A stretch of DNA of 14,588 bases, from NCBI GenBank assembly GCA_023397905.1, contig JAEWSZ010000130.1, positions 1 to 14,588 on the forward strand. The letters run 5' to 3'. The translations under genes and the position numbers were made by a program. The notes beneath the pieces are model-generated. The model did no database searches. It had not been told where the DNA came from and saw only the letters and a program-made list of their open reading frames with translations. This DNA comes from Bacillota bacterium. Its GTDB lineage: Bacteria; Bacillota; Clostridia; Acetivibrionales; DSM-1351. Shown in pieces: positions 1 through 6,079 of the stretch; position 1 is the stretch's first letter, and each line of letters starts with the position of its first letter.

Positions 1-2
1 AG

Positions 3-206
3 ATGATAATGTGGACAGTGGTATACATGGCCCAAAGCAAAGAAGTAGCAAATCAGCTGCAGGAGCTTTTGTCCAATGAGGGTATTCTTGTTAAACTCAG
101 GCCCATTAGCAAGAATCATGATAATAATGATAATTACTATGAAGTTCTTGTACCGGAAGCTGAAGTTGAAGAAGCACATAGTGTTATTATTGAAACAGGT
201 TATTGA
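3..206 (+). CDS. Small DUF2007-like protein (putative signal-transducing domain)
   Basis: A 67-residue soluble protein. Its pattern is strand-helix-strand (WTVVYMAQSKEVANQLQ, then GILVKLRPI), an acidic Asn/Asp loop, then a strand and helix (YYEVLVPEAEVEEAHSVI). That matches the DUF2007/'putative prokaryotic signal transducing protein' layout, in which a short ferredoxin-like half-domain has the helix facing a VxVPE strand. Two starts are possible: ATG at 3 or ATG at 9 (MWTVVY...). The second better fits the typical beginning of such proteins, but the ribosome binding site lies outside the window, so I keep the longer form. There are no catalytic motifs, and any enzyme name would be unjustified at this length. 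It is followed by a hairpin at 223-251 and is probably the last gene of an operon that starts upstream of the window. Confidence 0.75.
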   Translation: MIMWTVVYMAQSKEVANQLQELLSNEGILVKLRPISKNHDNNDNYYEVLVPEAEVEEAHSVIIETGY

Positions 207-222
207 GAAAAGTCTATAAAAT

Positions 223-251
223 AATAGCTCCGGCCATTGTCCGGAGCTATT
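223..251 (+). terminator. Perfect 11-bp hairpin after the first gene, possible terminator
   Basis: The arms 223-233 and 241-251 are perfectly complementary (AATAGCTCCGG/CCGGAGCTATT) around a 7-base loop. Downstream on the + strand there is almost no T-run (TGCTACG), so intrinsic termination would be weak. The upstream flank is A-rich, so on the - strand the hairpin would be followed by a T-rich stretch. No - strand gene converges here. It may act as a transcript 3'-end stabiliser or a weak terminator. Confidence 0.45.
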
Positions 252-317
252 GCTACGTATATGCCAAATAATCGCATACTATATCGATATTACATGGAAT
301 GAGAGGGTGAACTTAAA

Positions 318-752
318 ATGCGTTTTGTTGATATACCATTGACAGTCAGATATGCCGAAACGGACAGGATGGGAATAGTGCACCATTCCAATTACCCCGT
401 GTGGTTTGAAGTCGGAAGAACTGAGTTTATCAAGCAGAATGGGATATCGTATTCCGAAGTCGAAAAAGAGGGAATACTTTTGCCCCTGCTGGAGCTGAAC
501 TGCAAATTTATCGGTTCCTCCACATATGAAGATAAAATTGTTGTAAGAACCAGCATTAAGAGTTATACTAAAACCAGGTTGATTTTTTACTATGAAGTTT
601 TTAAAGAAAATGATATGAAAAGCCCCATAACCATAGGGGAGACCGTACACGTATGGACAAACAGCGATTTAAAGCCTATCAATTTACAAAAGCGCAGTCA
701 GAAGCTCTATGATATCATATGCTCCAATGCCGGGGAAGAAAATATTGCATAA
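318..752 (+). CDS. Acyl-CoA thioesterase, hotdog fold, YbgC/4HBT family
   Basis: This 144-residue protein is the usual size for a single-hotdog 4-hydroxybenzoyl-CoA/YbgC thioesterase, which hydrolyses acyl-CoA or acyl-ACP thioesters in the cytoplasm. The family signature is clear at residues 11-35: R11-Y-x-E-T-D16-x-M-G19-x-V-x-H-x-N25-Y-x-x-W-F-E-x-G-R-T-E-F. D16 sits at the catalytic aspartate position. The remainder alternates long strands typical of the sheet (ILLPLLELNCKFIG, KIVVRTSIKSY, RLIFYYEVF, ETVHVWTN). The start is ATG 318, with GAGAGGG at 301-307 about 10 bases upstream. The next gene is pgsA, 80 bases downstream in the same orientation, so a link to lipid metabolism is plausible. 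The physiological acyl substrate cannot be read from the sequence. Confidence 0.88.
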   Translation: MRFVDIPLTVRYAETDRMGIVHHSNYPVWFEVGRTEFIKQNGISYSEVEKEGILLPLLELNCKFIGSSTYEDKIVVRTSIKSYTKTRLIFYYEVFKENDMKSPITIGETVHVWTNSDLKPINLQKRSQKLYDIICSNAGEENIA

Positions 753-832
753 TGTTATTGTTGTATGATAAACTATGTGTACTGCTTCTTTCCATATATT
801 ATGATTTTATTAAGTAATCGGGTGGTGTGCGG

Positions 833-1393
833 GTGAGAAAAAATATTCCGAATTTTTTAACATTGCTCAGGCTCATTATTGTCCCTTTTCTAGGTTACTT
901 CTTATATTTTGAACGTTATGTTCCTGCCATTGTCTTATTCGCATTTGGCGGTTTTACCGATATTCTGGATGGGTATATCGCAAGAAAATATAATCTGATC
1001 ACAAAATGGGGCAAATTCTTTGATCCGCTGGCAGATAAGTTAATGCAAATTACTGCGCTGGTTTTTCTGGTTTTGCATCACTTTATTCCCATAGTTGTTC
1101 TCATAATTGTTATTGTAAAAGAGGCCCTGATGCTGACAGGCGGTATTCTGCTCTACACAAAAGGGAAAACAGTTATGGGGGCGAACTGGTACGGCAAGAT
1201 GGCAACGGTGATTTTCTATTTTGCCATACTTGCGACCATTGTCCTGAGTCAGGACAGTCTGAGCAACGGATATACGGTAATTGCCATAGATACAGCCCTG
1301 GGGCTGGCGGTAGCGTGTACTTTGTTTGCGTTGATAAGATATATAATCATTTATTTCAGGTTTTCAAAGGATTACGACAAGAATAATATTTAG
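833..1393 (+). CDS. pgsA: CDP-diacylglycerol--glycerol-3-phosphate 3-phosphatidyltransferase
   Basis: Integral membrane enzyme that makes phosphatidylglycerophosphate from CDP-diacylglycerol and glycerol 3-phosphate, the committed step to phosphatidylglycerol and cardiolipin. The complete CDP-alcohol phosphatidyltransferase motif D-x2-D-G-x2-A-R-x8-G-x3-D-x3-D runs from D43 (DILDGYIAR...G...D...D) through FFDPLADK. The N-terminus NIPNFLTLLRLIIVP is typical of PgsA. Several hydrophobic segments follow. Length is 186 residues, usual for the family. I chose GTG 833 because GGTGG at 821-825 lies 7 bases upstream. An in-frame GTG at 827 would add two residues but has no ribosome binding site. It follows the thioesterase gene and ends at a strong terminator (1416-1443). 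Confidence 0.93.
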   Translation: MRKNIPNFLTLLRLIIVPFLGYFLYFERYVPAIVLFAFGGFTDILDGYIARKYNLITKWGKFFDPLADKLMQITALVFLVLHHFIPIVVLIIVIVKEALMLTGGILLYTKGKTVMGANWYGKMATVIFYFAILATIVLSQDSLSNGYTVIAIDTALGLAVACTLFALIRYIIIYFRFSKDYDKNNI

Positions 1394-1415
1394 TGAGCAT
1401 ATATCATGATCGTAT

Positions 1416-1445
1416 AAAAAGTTTGCTTCCAGGCAAGCTTTTTAT
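1416..1445 (+). terminator. Rho-independent terminator after pgsA
   Basis: An 11-bp stem (1416-1426 with 1433-1443, one T-G wobble) closes a TTCCAG loop. The 3' arm ends in CTTTTT. It lies 22 bases after the pgsA stop codon, so it closes the thioesterase-pgsA unit and separates it from the DUF5685 operon. Confidence 0.8.
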
Positions 1446-1469
1446 TGTATGGAAGCATATTCAGCATAA

Positions 1470-1593
1470 TTGTTAATAGATTCGTAATAATTTTATGTTA
1501 TTATCTTTCAAAGGGCTGGGGCCGAAGTGCCCGGGACAACCCCGCAGGGCCGGCGGAGTCAGGTCTTGCATATACGGGTACGGGGAGAAAAGC
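1470..1593 (+). promoter_or_regulatory. Weak promoter and GC-rich structured leader upstream of the DUF5685 gene
   Basis: A possible promoter is TTGTTA (1470-1475), an 18-base spacer and TATGTT (1494-1499), each 4/6 to consensus. The following region is strikingly GC-rich against AT-rich flanks and folds in nested fashion. GCCG 1521-1524 pairs with CGGC 1551-1554. GCCC 1529-1532 pairs with GGGC 1547-1550. GGG 1533-1535 pairs with CCC 1540-1542 around an ACAA loop. One-sided bulges AAGT (1525-1528) and CGCA (1543-1546) interrupt the helices. Further GC-rich sequence runs to the ribosome binding site GGGGAG (1582-1587). Although an open frame continues back to an ATG at 1495, the protein homology pattern begins at 1594. 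I do not recognise the element as a named riboswitch class. Confidence 0.4.
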
Positions 1594-2478
1594 ATGTTCG
1601 GTTATATAATGCCGGAAAAACCGGAGCTGAAAATTAAAGAGTTCGATGTATACCGCGCATATTACTGCGGAGTATGCAAGGCAATAGGCAAAAGGCACGG
1701 TCAGGTGAAACGGTTGACGCTTACTTATGATGCGGCTTTTCTGGCAATGCTTCTGTGCTCCGTTCTGAAGATTGAGACTAAAATGGTCAGGGAAAACTGT
1801 CTGGTGCACCCGTTGAAAAAATCCTTTGTAACATATAATGAAATTATTGATTATTCTTCCGACATAAATATAATATTGGCGTATAATAATATAAAGGACA
1901 AATGGGAGGACGACAGATCAAAAGCCGCTCTTGCGGGCATGACGGCATTGAAACGGTCCTATGGGAAGCTGTTGGTGAGATATCCTGAGAAATGTGCTGT
2001 AATTAATCAAAAATTAAAAGAACTTTCCATACTTGAAAAGAATAAATGCGATTCCATGGATGCTGCTGCCGAACCTTTTGCAAAGCTGATGGAAGAGGTT
2101 CTGGATTATGAAAAGCTGGAGGATGGCACCAGGCAGATACTCAGATGGATGGGCTATAATCTGGGGAAATGGATTTATTTAATAGACGCTTTTGACGATC
2201 TGGAGGACGACGTAAAGAATTCAAGCTATAATCCCTTGCTTTTGCATTTTAAATATAAAGGCGACGGTAAAGATATACCGGCCTTCAAGGAACAGATAAA
2301 GGGCCAGGTGGAATTTACATTGTTATATTGCCTGGGCGAAGCCTCCAAAGCATTCGAACTCCTGGATGCAAAGGAGAACAGGGGAATTTTGGAAAACATA
2401 TTGTATATGGGATTGTTAAGTAAAACTGATAAAATATTATGCCAGAGGAGTTGTGATGTAGGTGAAAAATCCGTATGA
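1594..2478 (+). CDS. DUF5685-family protein (function unknown)
   Basis: A 294-residue, mostly helical, soluble protein resembling the DUF5685 family of Clostridia. The N-terminus carries the family-like segment YRAYYCGVCKAIGKRHG with C25-x2-C28, then a hydrophobic helix (LTYDAAFLAMLL). Near residues 198-214 is an acidic motif, D-A-F-DDLEDD-V-K-N-S-S-Y-N-P. Its spacing recalls the second aspartate-rich motif of squalene/phytoene synthases (RDxxED...YxP); this similarity is my inference. I chose ATG 1594 because GGGGAG at 1582-1587 is well placed and because MFGYIMPEKPELK is a typical family start; an upstream in-frame ATG at 1495 would translate the structured leader. It overlaps the start of the J-domain gene by 17 bases, so the two products are probably coupled in translation and may work together. 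Confidence 0.75.
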   Translation: MFGYIMPEKPELKIKEFDVYRAYYCGVCKAIGKRHGQVKRLTLTYDAAFLAMLLCSVLKIETKMVRENCLVHPLKKSFVTYNEIIDYSSDINIILAYNNIKDKWEDDRSKAALAGMTALKRSYGKLLVRYPEKCAVINQKLKELSILEKNKCDSMDAAAEPFAKLMEEVLDYEKLEDGTRQILRWMGYNLGKWIYLIDAFDDLEDDVKNSSYNPLLLHFKYKGDGKDIPAFKEQIKGQVEFTLLYCLGEASKAFELLDAKENRGILENILYMGLLSKTDKILCQRSCDVGEKSV

Positions 2479-3100
2479 GGTACTTGGAATAAATGAGGGA
2501 GCGTCGGAAGAAGAGATAAAGAAGGCTTACAGGGAGCAGGTCAAGAAATACCATCCCGATCAATATCAGGATAACCCGCTTTCAAAGCTGGCTGAGGAAA
2601 AACTGAGAGAAGTCAATGAAGCTTATGAATATTTGACAGGCAAGGGCCAGTCCGCTAAAACCAGCAACGGCTGGAGCGGCAGGAGTGCATATGCCGGCAG
2701 CCAGCAGAGTGCAGGTGCGGCTCAGAGCGGCGGAGAAGGCAGCTTCAGGCAGGTCAGAGTATATATAAACATGGGCAATATAGCCGCGGCCGAGTCCATG
2801 CTTGAAAGCATAGCCAACAAAAATGCCGAGTGGTTCTACCTGAGAGGGCTTATTTTCATGAAAAAGGGCTGGTATAACGAAGCCATAATGAATATCCGCC
2901 AGGCGGTAAATATGGATCCTTCCAATTATGAATACAGAGATGCGCTCAACAGAATGAACAGCAGCAACAATATGTACAGGGGAAATGCAAACAACCGGGG
3001 ATACGGAGCCAGTCCAAGCTTCTGTGACATGTGCATGTGCGCATGGTGCTCGGATTCTCTGTGTGAATGCTTCGGCGGAGACTTGATATCCTGCTGTTAG
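2462..3100 (+). CDS. J-domain/TPR protein with cysteine-rich C-terminus
   Basis: A 212-residue DnaJ-like cochaperone, expected to stimulate an Hsp70 (DnaK). The J domain spans residues 1-62 with the invariant HPD at 31-33 in helix II-loop-helix III context (KKYHPDQY, then LREVNEAYEYLTG). A Gly/Ser/Gln-rich linker covers about 63-94. A TPR-like helical repeat occupies about 95-165 (AEWFYLRGLIFMKKGWYNEAIMNIRQAVNMDPSN, an almost canonical TPR). The last 25 residues contain eight cysteines (C188, C191, C193, C196, C201, C203, C211, C212). This differs from true DnaJ, which has a central CxxCxGxG zinc domain and a CTD. The start is GTG 2462, directly after an in-frame TAG that excludes anything longer; GAGGAG at 2445-2450 precedes it by 11 bases. 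It overlaps the DUF5685 gene. I saw no terminator after it. Confidence 0.85.
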   Translation: MKNPYEVLGINEGASEEEIKKAYREQVKKYHPDQYQDNPLSKLAEEKLREVNEAYEYLTGKGQSAKTSNGWSGRSAYAGSQQSAGAAQSGGEGSFRQVRVYINMGNIAAAESMLESIANKNAEWFYLRGLIFMKKGWYNEAIMNIRQAVNMDPSNYEYRDALNRMNSSNNMYRGNANNRGYGASPSFCDMCMCAWCSDSLCECFGGDLISCC

Positions 3101-3104
3101 AAGA

Positions 3105-3226
3105 GTAAAAGTTTAGAAGTGCAGTAGTATAGAAGTATAGTAGAAAACCGGTAAGGCGGAATTCAGGAGAAAACCGTAAGTGCGGAAGTAGAGAATAAAA
3201 CTCTAAGGGTGAAACAGAATTCAGAG
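3105..3226 (+). repeat. Degenerate intergenic repeat, patch A
   Basis: Non-coding purine-rich DNA built from loosely repeated words: GGCGGAATTCAGGAG (3155-3169), ACAGAATTCAGAG (3214-3226), AGAAGTATAG (3131-3140) and AAAACCGTAAGTGCGGAA (from about 3170). Closely related words occur in the same orientation at 4214-4345 and inverted at 6080-6243. It has no coding potential and no precise unit length. Confidence 0.55.
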
Positions 3227-3234
3227 TACCGGCC

Positions 3235-3264
3235 TTGAATTTTGCCGGGAACTTTCGATATAAC
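3235..3264 (+). promoter_or_regulatory. Possible sigma-A promoter for the six-helix membrane protein
   Basis: TTGAAT (3235-3240, 4/6) and TATAAC (3259-3264, 5/6) are separated by 18 bases, about 30 bases upstream of the 3295 start codon. AGGAGG (3276-3281) lies between them and the gene. The position fits, but the -35 is only moderate. Confidence 0.4.
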
Positions 3265-3294
3265 TAGAGCCGGACAGGAGGTTGTTACATTCGG

Positions 3295-3810
3295 ATGAAC
3301 AATAATACAAGAGTAAAGAGAGTCACTCTCAGCGGTATACTTCTTGCGTTTACTGTTATATGTGTCTTTCTCGCGGCAAATCTTCCAACCAGCAGGCTTA
3401 GTTTTTACGCCCTGAGTTCCCTGTTTCTTGCGGTGATAATAATAGAGCTGGGATCAAAAGCGGGGTGGGCGTTTTACCTTGCGTCGGGGGTGCTTTCCAC
3501 CGTACTCATCCCGAGGCTGGAGGTCATTCCGTTCATTGTGTTTTTTGGAGTGTACGGCCTTGTCAAGCTGTATATTGAGAAGCTGCACAGCAGAGTGTCC
3601 GAATATATACTGAAGCTGATATATTTTAATATATGCCTGATTCTGGGGCTGCTGTTTCTCAGAGAGTTTATAATGGACGGTATAAATCTTTCGGCGCCGG
3701 TATATATCATTGCCGGATTGCTGGAAATCGTATTTATTGTGTATGATTATATCTATACTCTATTCATCAGATTTTACGGAACGCAGCTGAAACCAAAGCT
3801 GAAAATTTAG
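3295..3810 (+). CDS. Polytopic membrane protein of unknown function, about six helices
   Basis: A 171-residue, very hydrophobic protein. Predicted membrane segments lie near residues 9-29, 36-53, 56-74, 77-92, 105-122 and 134-158. Short basic loops (RVKRV, KLYIEKLHSR) suggest inside-positive topology. Small six-helix proteins of this size resemble substrate-binding S components of ECF transporters, but I cannot see a diagnostic motif, so this is only an idea. The start is ATG 3295. The strong AGGAGG (3276-3281) lies 13 bases upstream, longer than usual, and there is no canonical in-frame start closer. It sits between repeat patches A and B with another small membrane protein downstream, separated from that one by a terminator-like hairpin at 3840-3879. 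Confidence 0.75.
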   Translation: MNNNTRVKRVTLSGILLAFTVICVFLAANLPTSRLSFYALSSLFLAVIIIELGSKAGWAFYLASGVLSTVLIPRLEVIPFIVFFGVYGLVKLYIEKLHSRVSEYILKLIYFNICLILGLLFLREFIMDGINLSAPVYIIAGLLEIVFIVYDYIYTLFIRFYGTQLKPKLKI

Positions 3811-3839
3811 CCCTGGCCATGAGAAATAAATTGAAAATA

Positions 3840-3883
3840 AGCGCCGCATATATTACAATATTTGTAAATGTGCGGCGTTGTTT
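3840..3883 (+). terminator. Long hairpin, likely intrinsic terminator
   Basis: AGCGCCGCA (3840-3848) pairs with TGCGGCGTT (3871-3879, one wobble). The inner TTACAA (3853-3858) pairs with TTGTAA (3862-3867) around a TAT loop, giving an almost continuous stem with one bulged A. GTTGTTTC follows. It lies 30 bases after the stop codon of the membrane protein gene. Confidence 0.65.
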
Positions 3884-3923
3884 CATGAAAACGCTGTAAA
3901 ATCTTTTTACTTCGGGGGTAATC

Positions 3924-4214
3924 ATGTCACCTGCTTTTTCATATTCAATTGCGGTATTTTTTATAATTCTGATTGCGGGGTGCGCTGTAAACCTGCTGAA
4001 GCAGCACTACATTTTTCAGTTGCTGGGCATCGCCTTCTTTTTTACATATATCCTGGTCAATTCCGCAATTTTTATTGAAAGCACTGCGGACGTTTATTTC
4101 AAGGATCTTTTTTACAGATCGCTTCCGTCGCTTTTCGGAATATCCGCGTGCCTCATCAGTATGACGCTGGGCTTCTGGATATTTCCGGCGATCAGGGACA
4201 GGTTCAGGGACTAG
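3924..4214 (+). CDS. Small membrane protein of unknown function, three helices
   Basis: A 96-residue hydrophobic protein with likely membrane segments at about residues 6-25 (YSIAVFFIILIAGCAVNLL), 28-50 (YIFQLLGIAFFFTYILVNSAIFI) and 66-88 (SLPSLFGISACLISMTLGFWIF). It ends in a basic tail (RDRFRD). GGGGG at 3914-3918, 5 bases before ATG 3924, is a good ribosome binding site. A 66-residue overlapping frame at 3878-4078 lacks these features and is rejected. The gene sits immediately after the hairpin at 3840-3879. Its stop codon abuts repeat patch B. I do not recognise a family. It could be a partner of the upstream membrane protein, but the hairpin between them argues for partial uncoupling. 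Confidence 0.65.
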   Translation: MSPAFSYSIAVFFIILIAGCAVNLLKQHYIFQLLGIAFFFTYILVNSAIFIESTADVYFKDLFYRSLPSLFGISACLISMTLGFWIFPAIRDRFRD

Positions 4215-4345
4215 GCAGAATTCAGGAGCGATGAGTCAGTAGTACATTAGAAAAACCTAAAGCAGAAGCACTGGAGTATGGGAGACAGAAATTCGGTAAT
4301 ATGGTAGTAAAGCGGAATCTATAATATAAAACGGAAAATCAGAAA
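4214..4345 (+). repeat. Degenerate intergenic repeat, patch B
   Basis: It begins at the last base of the preceding stop codon with GGCAGAATTCAGGAG (4214-4228), 14 of 15 bases identical to 3155-3169 in patch A. It continues with GAAAAACCTAAAGCAGAA (4250-4267), which parallels the inverted 6085-6106 in patch C, then looser purine-rich copies. Non-coding. Confidence 0.55.
4320..4325 (+). promoter_or_regulatory. Possible -10 element for the serine hydrolase gene
   Basis: A perfect TATAAT lies at 4320-4325, about 60 bases before the gene, inside the tail of repeat patch B. No convincing -35 hexamer is present at 16-18 bases upstream, so this is tentative. Confidence 0.3.
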
Positions 4346-4384
4346 AATGTGAAAGAATATTATTAAAAGCATATGGAGAAGAAA

Positions 4385-5383
4385 ATGGATATTGAAAGTC
4401 TTGTTGATAAGGATTTCAGAGGATGTATCTCTGTTGTTCGGGGCGGGAATGCAATATTTCAGAAGGGCTATGGCTATGCCGATTTGTCCAATAAAATCTA
4501 TAACCGGACAGACACAAAATTTGCTACCGCTTCAGCGGGGAAAGTTTTTGTGGCGGTTGGAATTTTACAGCTGATTGAAAAAGGAAAGCTGAAATTTGAG
4601 GATGAGATAGGGAGCCTGCTTAATTTTGATTTGAAGGCCATCGACGGGAGAATAACGGTCAGGCAGCTGTTATGCCATACCTCCGGGATTCCGGATTATT
4701 TTGACGAGACTGTTGTGGACGAATATGCCGAATTATGGAAAGATTATCCTAACTATAAAATCAGAAAATCATCGGATATAATTCCGCTGTTCATTAATAA
4801 ACCGATGATGTATCCGCCGGGAGACAGATTTCAGTATAATAACACCGGGTTTGTGGTATTGGGACTGATCATTGAAAAAATAACTGGCCAATTGTTTGAT
4901 AAGCATTTACATACAAATGTATTTGAGCCTTGCGGTATGCTCGACACAGGTTATTATGAATTGGACAGGCTGCCTGAAAAATGTGCGAATTCTTATATAT
5001 TTGATAAGGAGCGCGGGGAATACTATACAAATATATATAGTGTGGATGTCAGGGGAACCGGAGCGGGCGGAGCATTCACCACCGTTTTGGACATAAATAG
5101 ATTCTGGTCCTGTTTGCTGGATGGAAAGCTCATATCAAATGATATGTTGAAACAGATGCTGAGCGTGCAGAGCGGTAATGGGTCACAACACTACGGGTAT
5201 GGGATCTGGCTTGAAAAGCCGGGGGAGAATATATTTACACCCTATTTTCAGGGCTCTGATCCGGGGGTAAGCTTTGTATCCGGCTATGACACCACCTGTG
5301 ATACCAGTATTACCGCAGTCAGCAACTTCGGCTGTAATGTATGGAAACTGCGGCGGGATATAATTAATGCTATGAGGGATTAA
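4385..5383 (+). CDS. Serine hydrolase, beta-lactamase-related (class C/PBP-like fold)
   Basis: A 332-residue protein of the 'Beta-lactamase' (Pfam PF00144-type) superfamily, which includes class C beta-lactamases, DD-peptidases and esterases. The catalytic SxxK is S50-A-G-K53 (context KFATASAGKVFVAVGILQLIEKGKL). The Tyr motif Y151-N-N153 lies in FQYNNTGFVVLGLIIEKITG. The conserved LLCHTSGIPDY follows the first domain, and the third box is probably around HYGYGIW and GSDPGVSF. There is no signal peptide or membrane anchor, so it appears cytoplasmic, which argues against a secreted drug-resistance enzyme. I chose ATG 4385 because GGAG (4375-4378) is 6 bases upstream; ATG 4373 would add MEKK but has no ribosome binding site. 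The VOC gene follows 47 bases downstream, probably co-transcribed. The substrate is unknown. Confidence 0.85.
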   Translation: MDIESLVDKDFRGCISVVRGGNAIFQKGYGYADLSNKIYNRTDTKFATASAGKVFVAVGILQLIEKGKLKFEDEIGSLLNFDLKAIDGRITVRQLLCHTSGIPDYFDETVVDEYAELWKDYPNYKIRKSSDIIPLFINKPMMYPPGDRFQYNNTGFVVLGLIIEKITGQLFDKHLHTNVFEPCGMLDTGYYELDRLPEKCANSYIFDKERGEYYTNIYSVDVRGTGAGGAFTTVLDINRFWSCLLDGKLISNDMLKQMLSVQSGNGSQHYGYGIWLEKPGENIFTPYFQGSDPGVSFVSGYDTTCDTSITAVSNFGCNVWKLRRDIINAMRD

Positions 5384-5430
5384 GCTTGTTTTTGTATTAT
5401 CATCTGAATTTCATGGAGGGAGCAACATAA

Positions 5431-5802
5431 ATGAAGTTTACGGATATTGGTCTTATTACGGAGGATGTGCCGAAGCTCGCCGGGTTTTACGAAGCGCTGT
5501 TCCGGACAAAAGCCGAGGGGGATGCCGTCCACTCATATATTCAAACGGATGGAGCGGGTATTGCAGTTTATGCAAAACAGTCAGCTGAATCGGATATGAA
5601 TTTTGACTTTTCCGTTTATTATGGGAGAGGAGCTTTCACACTCTGCTACAATGTGGATGATGTCGATGCTGAATACGAAAGGATAAAAGCTATGGGAGCG
5701 GAATTCGTGCAGCCGCCGGCTACATGGCCATGGGGTGCGCGTTCAATGCACTTCCGTGATCCCGATGGCAATATCATCTGCTTCAGAAGCCGGCCGGAAT
5801 AA
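5431..5802 (+). CDS. VOC-family (glyoxalase/bleomycin-resistance-like) protein
   Basis: A 123-residue single VOC protein with two beta-alpha-beta-beta-beta modules. The first is FTDIGLITEDVPKLAGFYEALF, a typical start. The second is FTLCYNVDDVDAEYERIKAMGAEF followed by MHFRDPDGNIICF. The residues usually binding metal in glyoxalase I (His in the first strand, Glu in the last) appear to be D5 and C117. This suggests a metal-free binding protein or a divergent enzyme rather than a glyoxalase. GGAGGG at 5415-5420 is 10 bases before ATG 5431. It is likely in an operon with the serine hydrolase. It converges with the small - strand gene at 5829-5981, and I saw no strong terminator between them. 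The ligand cannot be inferred. Confidence 0.82.
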   Translation: MKFTDIGLITEDVPKLAGFYEALFRTKAEGDAVHSYIQTDGAGIAVYAKQSAESDMNFDFSVYYGRGAFTLCYNVDDVDAEYERIKAMGAEFVQPPATWPWGARSMHFRDPDGNIICFRSRPE

Positions 5803-5828
5803 GGAAGCCGTGTGATTTAGCCGGCATT

Positions 5829-5981
5829 TCAGTTGCCTGATTTTTGAAACAACTTTAAAATAGAGCGGGTTATCTCTTTAACAATAAAGCTTCTTGAACC
5901 TATGAGATATAGCAGTCTCATCAGAGCTCCAATTATTACAAAGGTTATTATCATACCCAATACAGCCTGTATTATTGGCAT
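5829..5981 (-). CDS. Small single-pass membrane protein, 50 residues, unknown function
   Basis: The only - strand gene here. ATG at 5981-5979 opens 50 codons to TGA at 5831-5829. An excellent ribosome binding site AAGGAGGA (complement of 5991-5998) lies 9 bases upstream, and an extended -10 promoter TGGTATAAT (complement of 6015-6023) lies above that. The protein starts MPIIQAVLGMIITFVIIGAL, with a membrane helix at about residues 4-27. A basic, amphipathic cytoplasmic tail follows (SRSFIVKEITRSILKLFQ). Promoter, ribosome binding site and a sensible single-pass protein all line up, which is why I believe it. I do not recognise the family. It is transcribed divergently from mutS2 and convergently with the VOC gene. 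Confidence 0.65.
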   Translation of the reverse strand: MPIIQAVLGMIITFVIIGALMRLLYLIGSRSFIVKEITRSILKLFQKSGN

Positions 5982-6014
5982 AAACAAATATCCTCCTTGC
6001 ATTGTTATTTAATT

Positions 6015-6023
6015 ATTATACCA
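6015..6023 (-). promoter_or_regulatory. Extended -10 promoter of the small - strand membrane protein gene
   Basis: Read on the - strand, TGGTATAAT is a perfect TATAAT with an extended TGn. No good -35 is visible at 17-18 bases, as is common for extended -10 promoters. Transcription would begin near 6008 and give a short leader ending in AAGGAGGA. Confidence 0.55.
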
Positions 6024-6079
6024 TACATTCCATATATTAACTAACATAAAACCATTAACCACTGTCATGAATTGGTAAT

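Noticed and set aside
1495..1593. N-terminal extension of the DUF5685 protein from ATG 1495
   Set aside because: The extension would be GC-rich, Gly/Pro/Arg-rich sequence unlike the rest of the protein, with no ribosome binding site. ATG 1594 has GGGGAG at proper spacing and a family-like start.
3878..4078. 66-codon + strand frame overlapping the small membrane protein
   Set aside because: It has no ribosome binding site, starts within the terminator tail and gives an unlikely Cys/Phe-rich peptide. The frame at 3924 has a good ribosome binding site and clean membrane helices.
4385..5383. Serine hydrolase as an antibiotic-resistance beta-lactamase
   Set aside because: It has the fold and the SxxK/YxN residues but no export signal, and clostridial relatives of this type are uncharacterised hydrolases. 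A resistance claim is not supported.
5789..5825. GCCGGC...GCCGGC pair as a bidirectional terminator between the VOC gene and the small - strand gene
   Set aside because: A palindromic 6-mer repeated by chance is enough to explain it. The loop is 25 bases and there is no T-run on the + strand.
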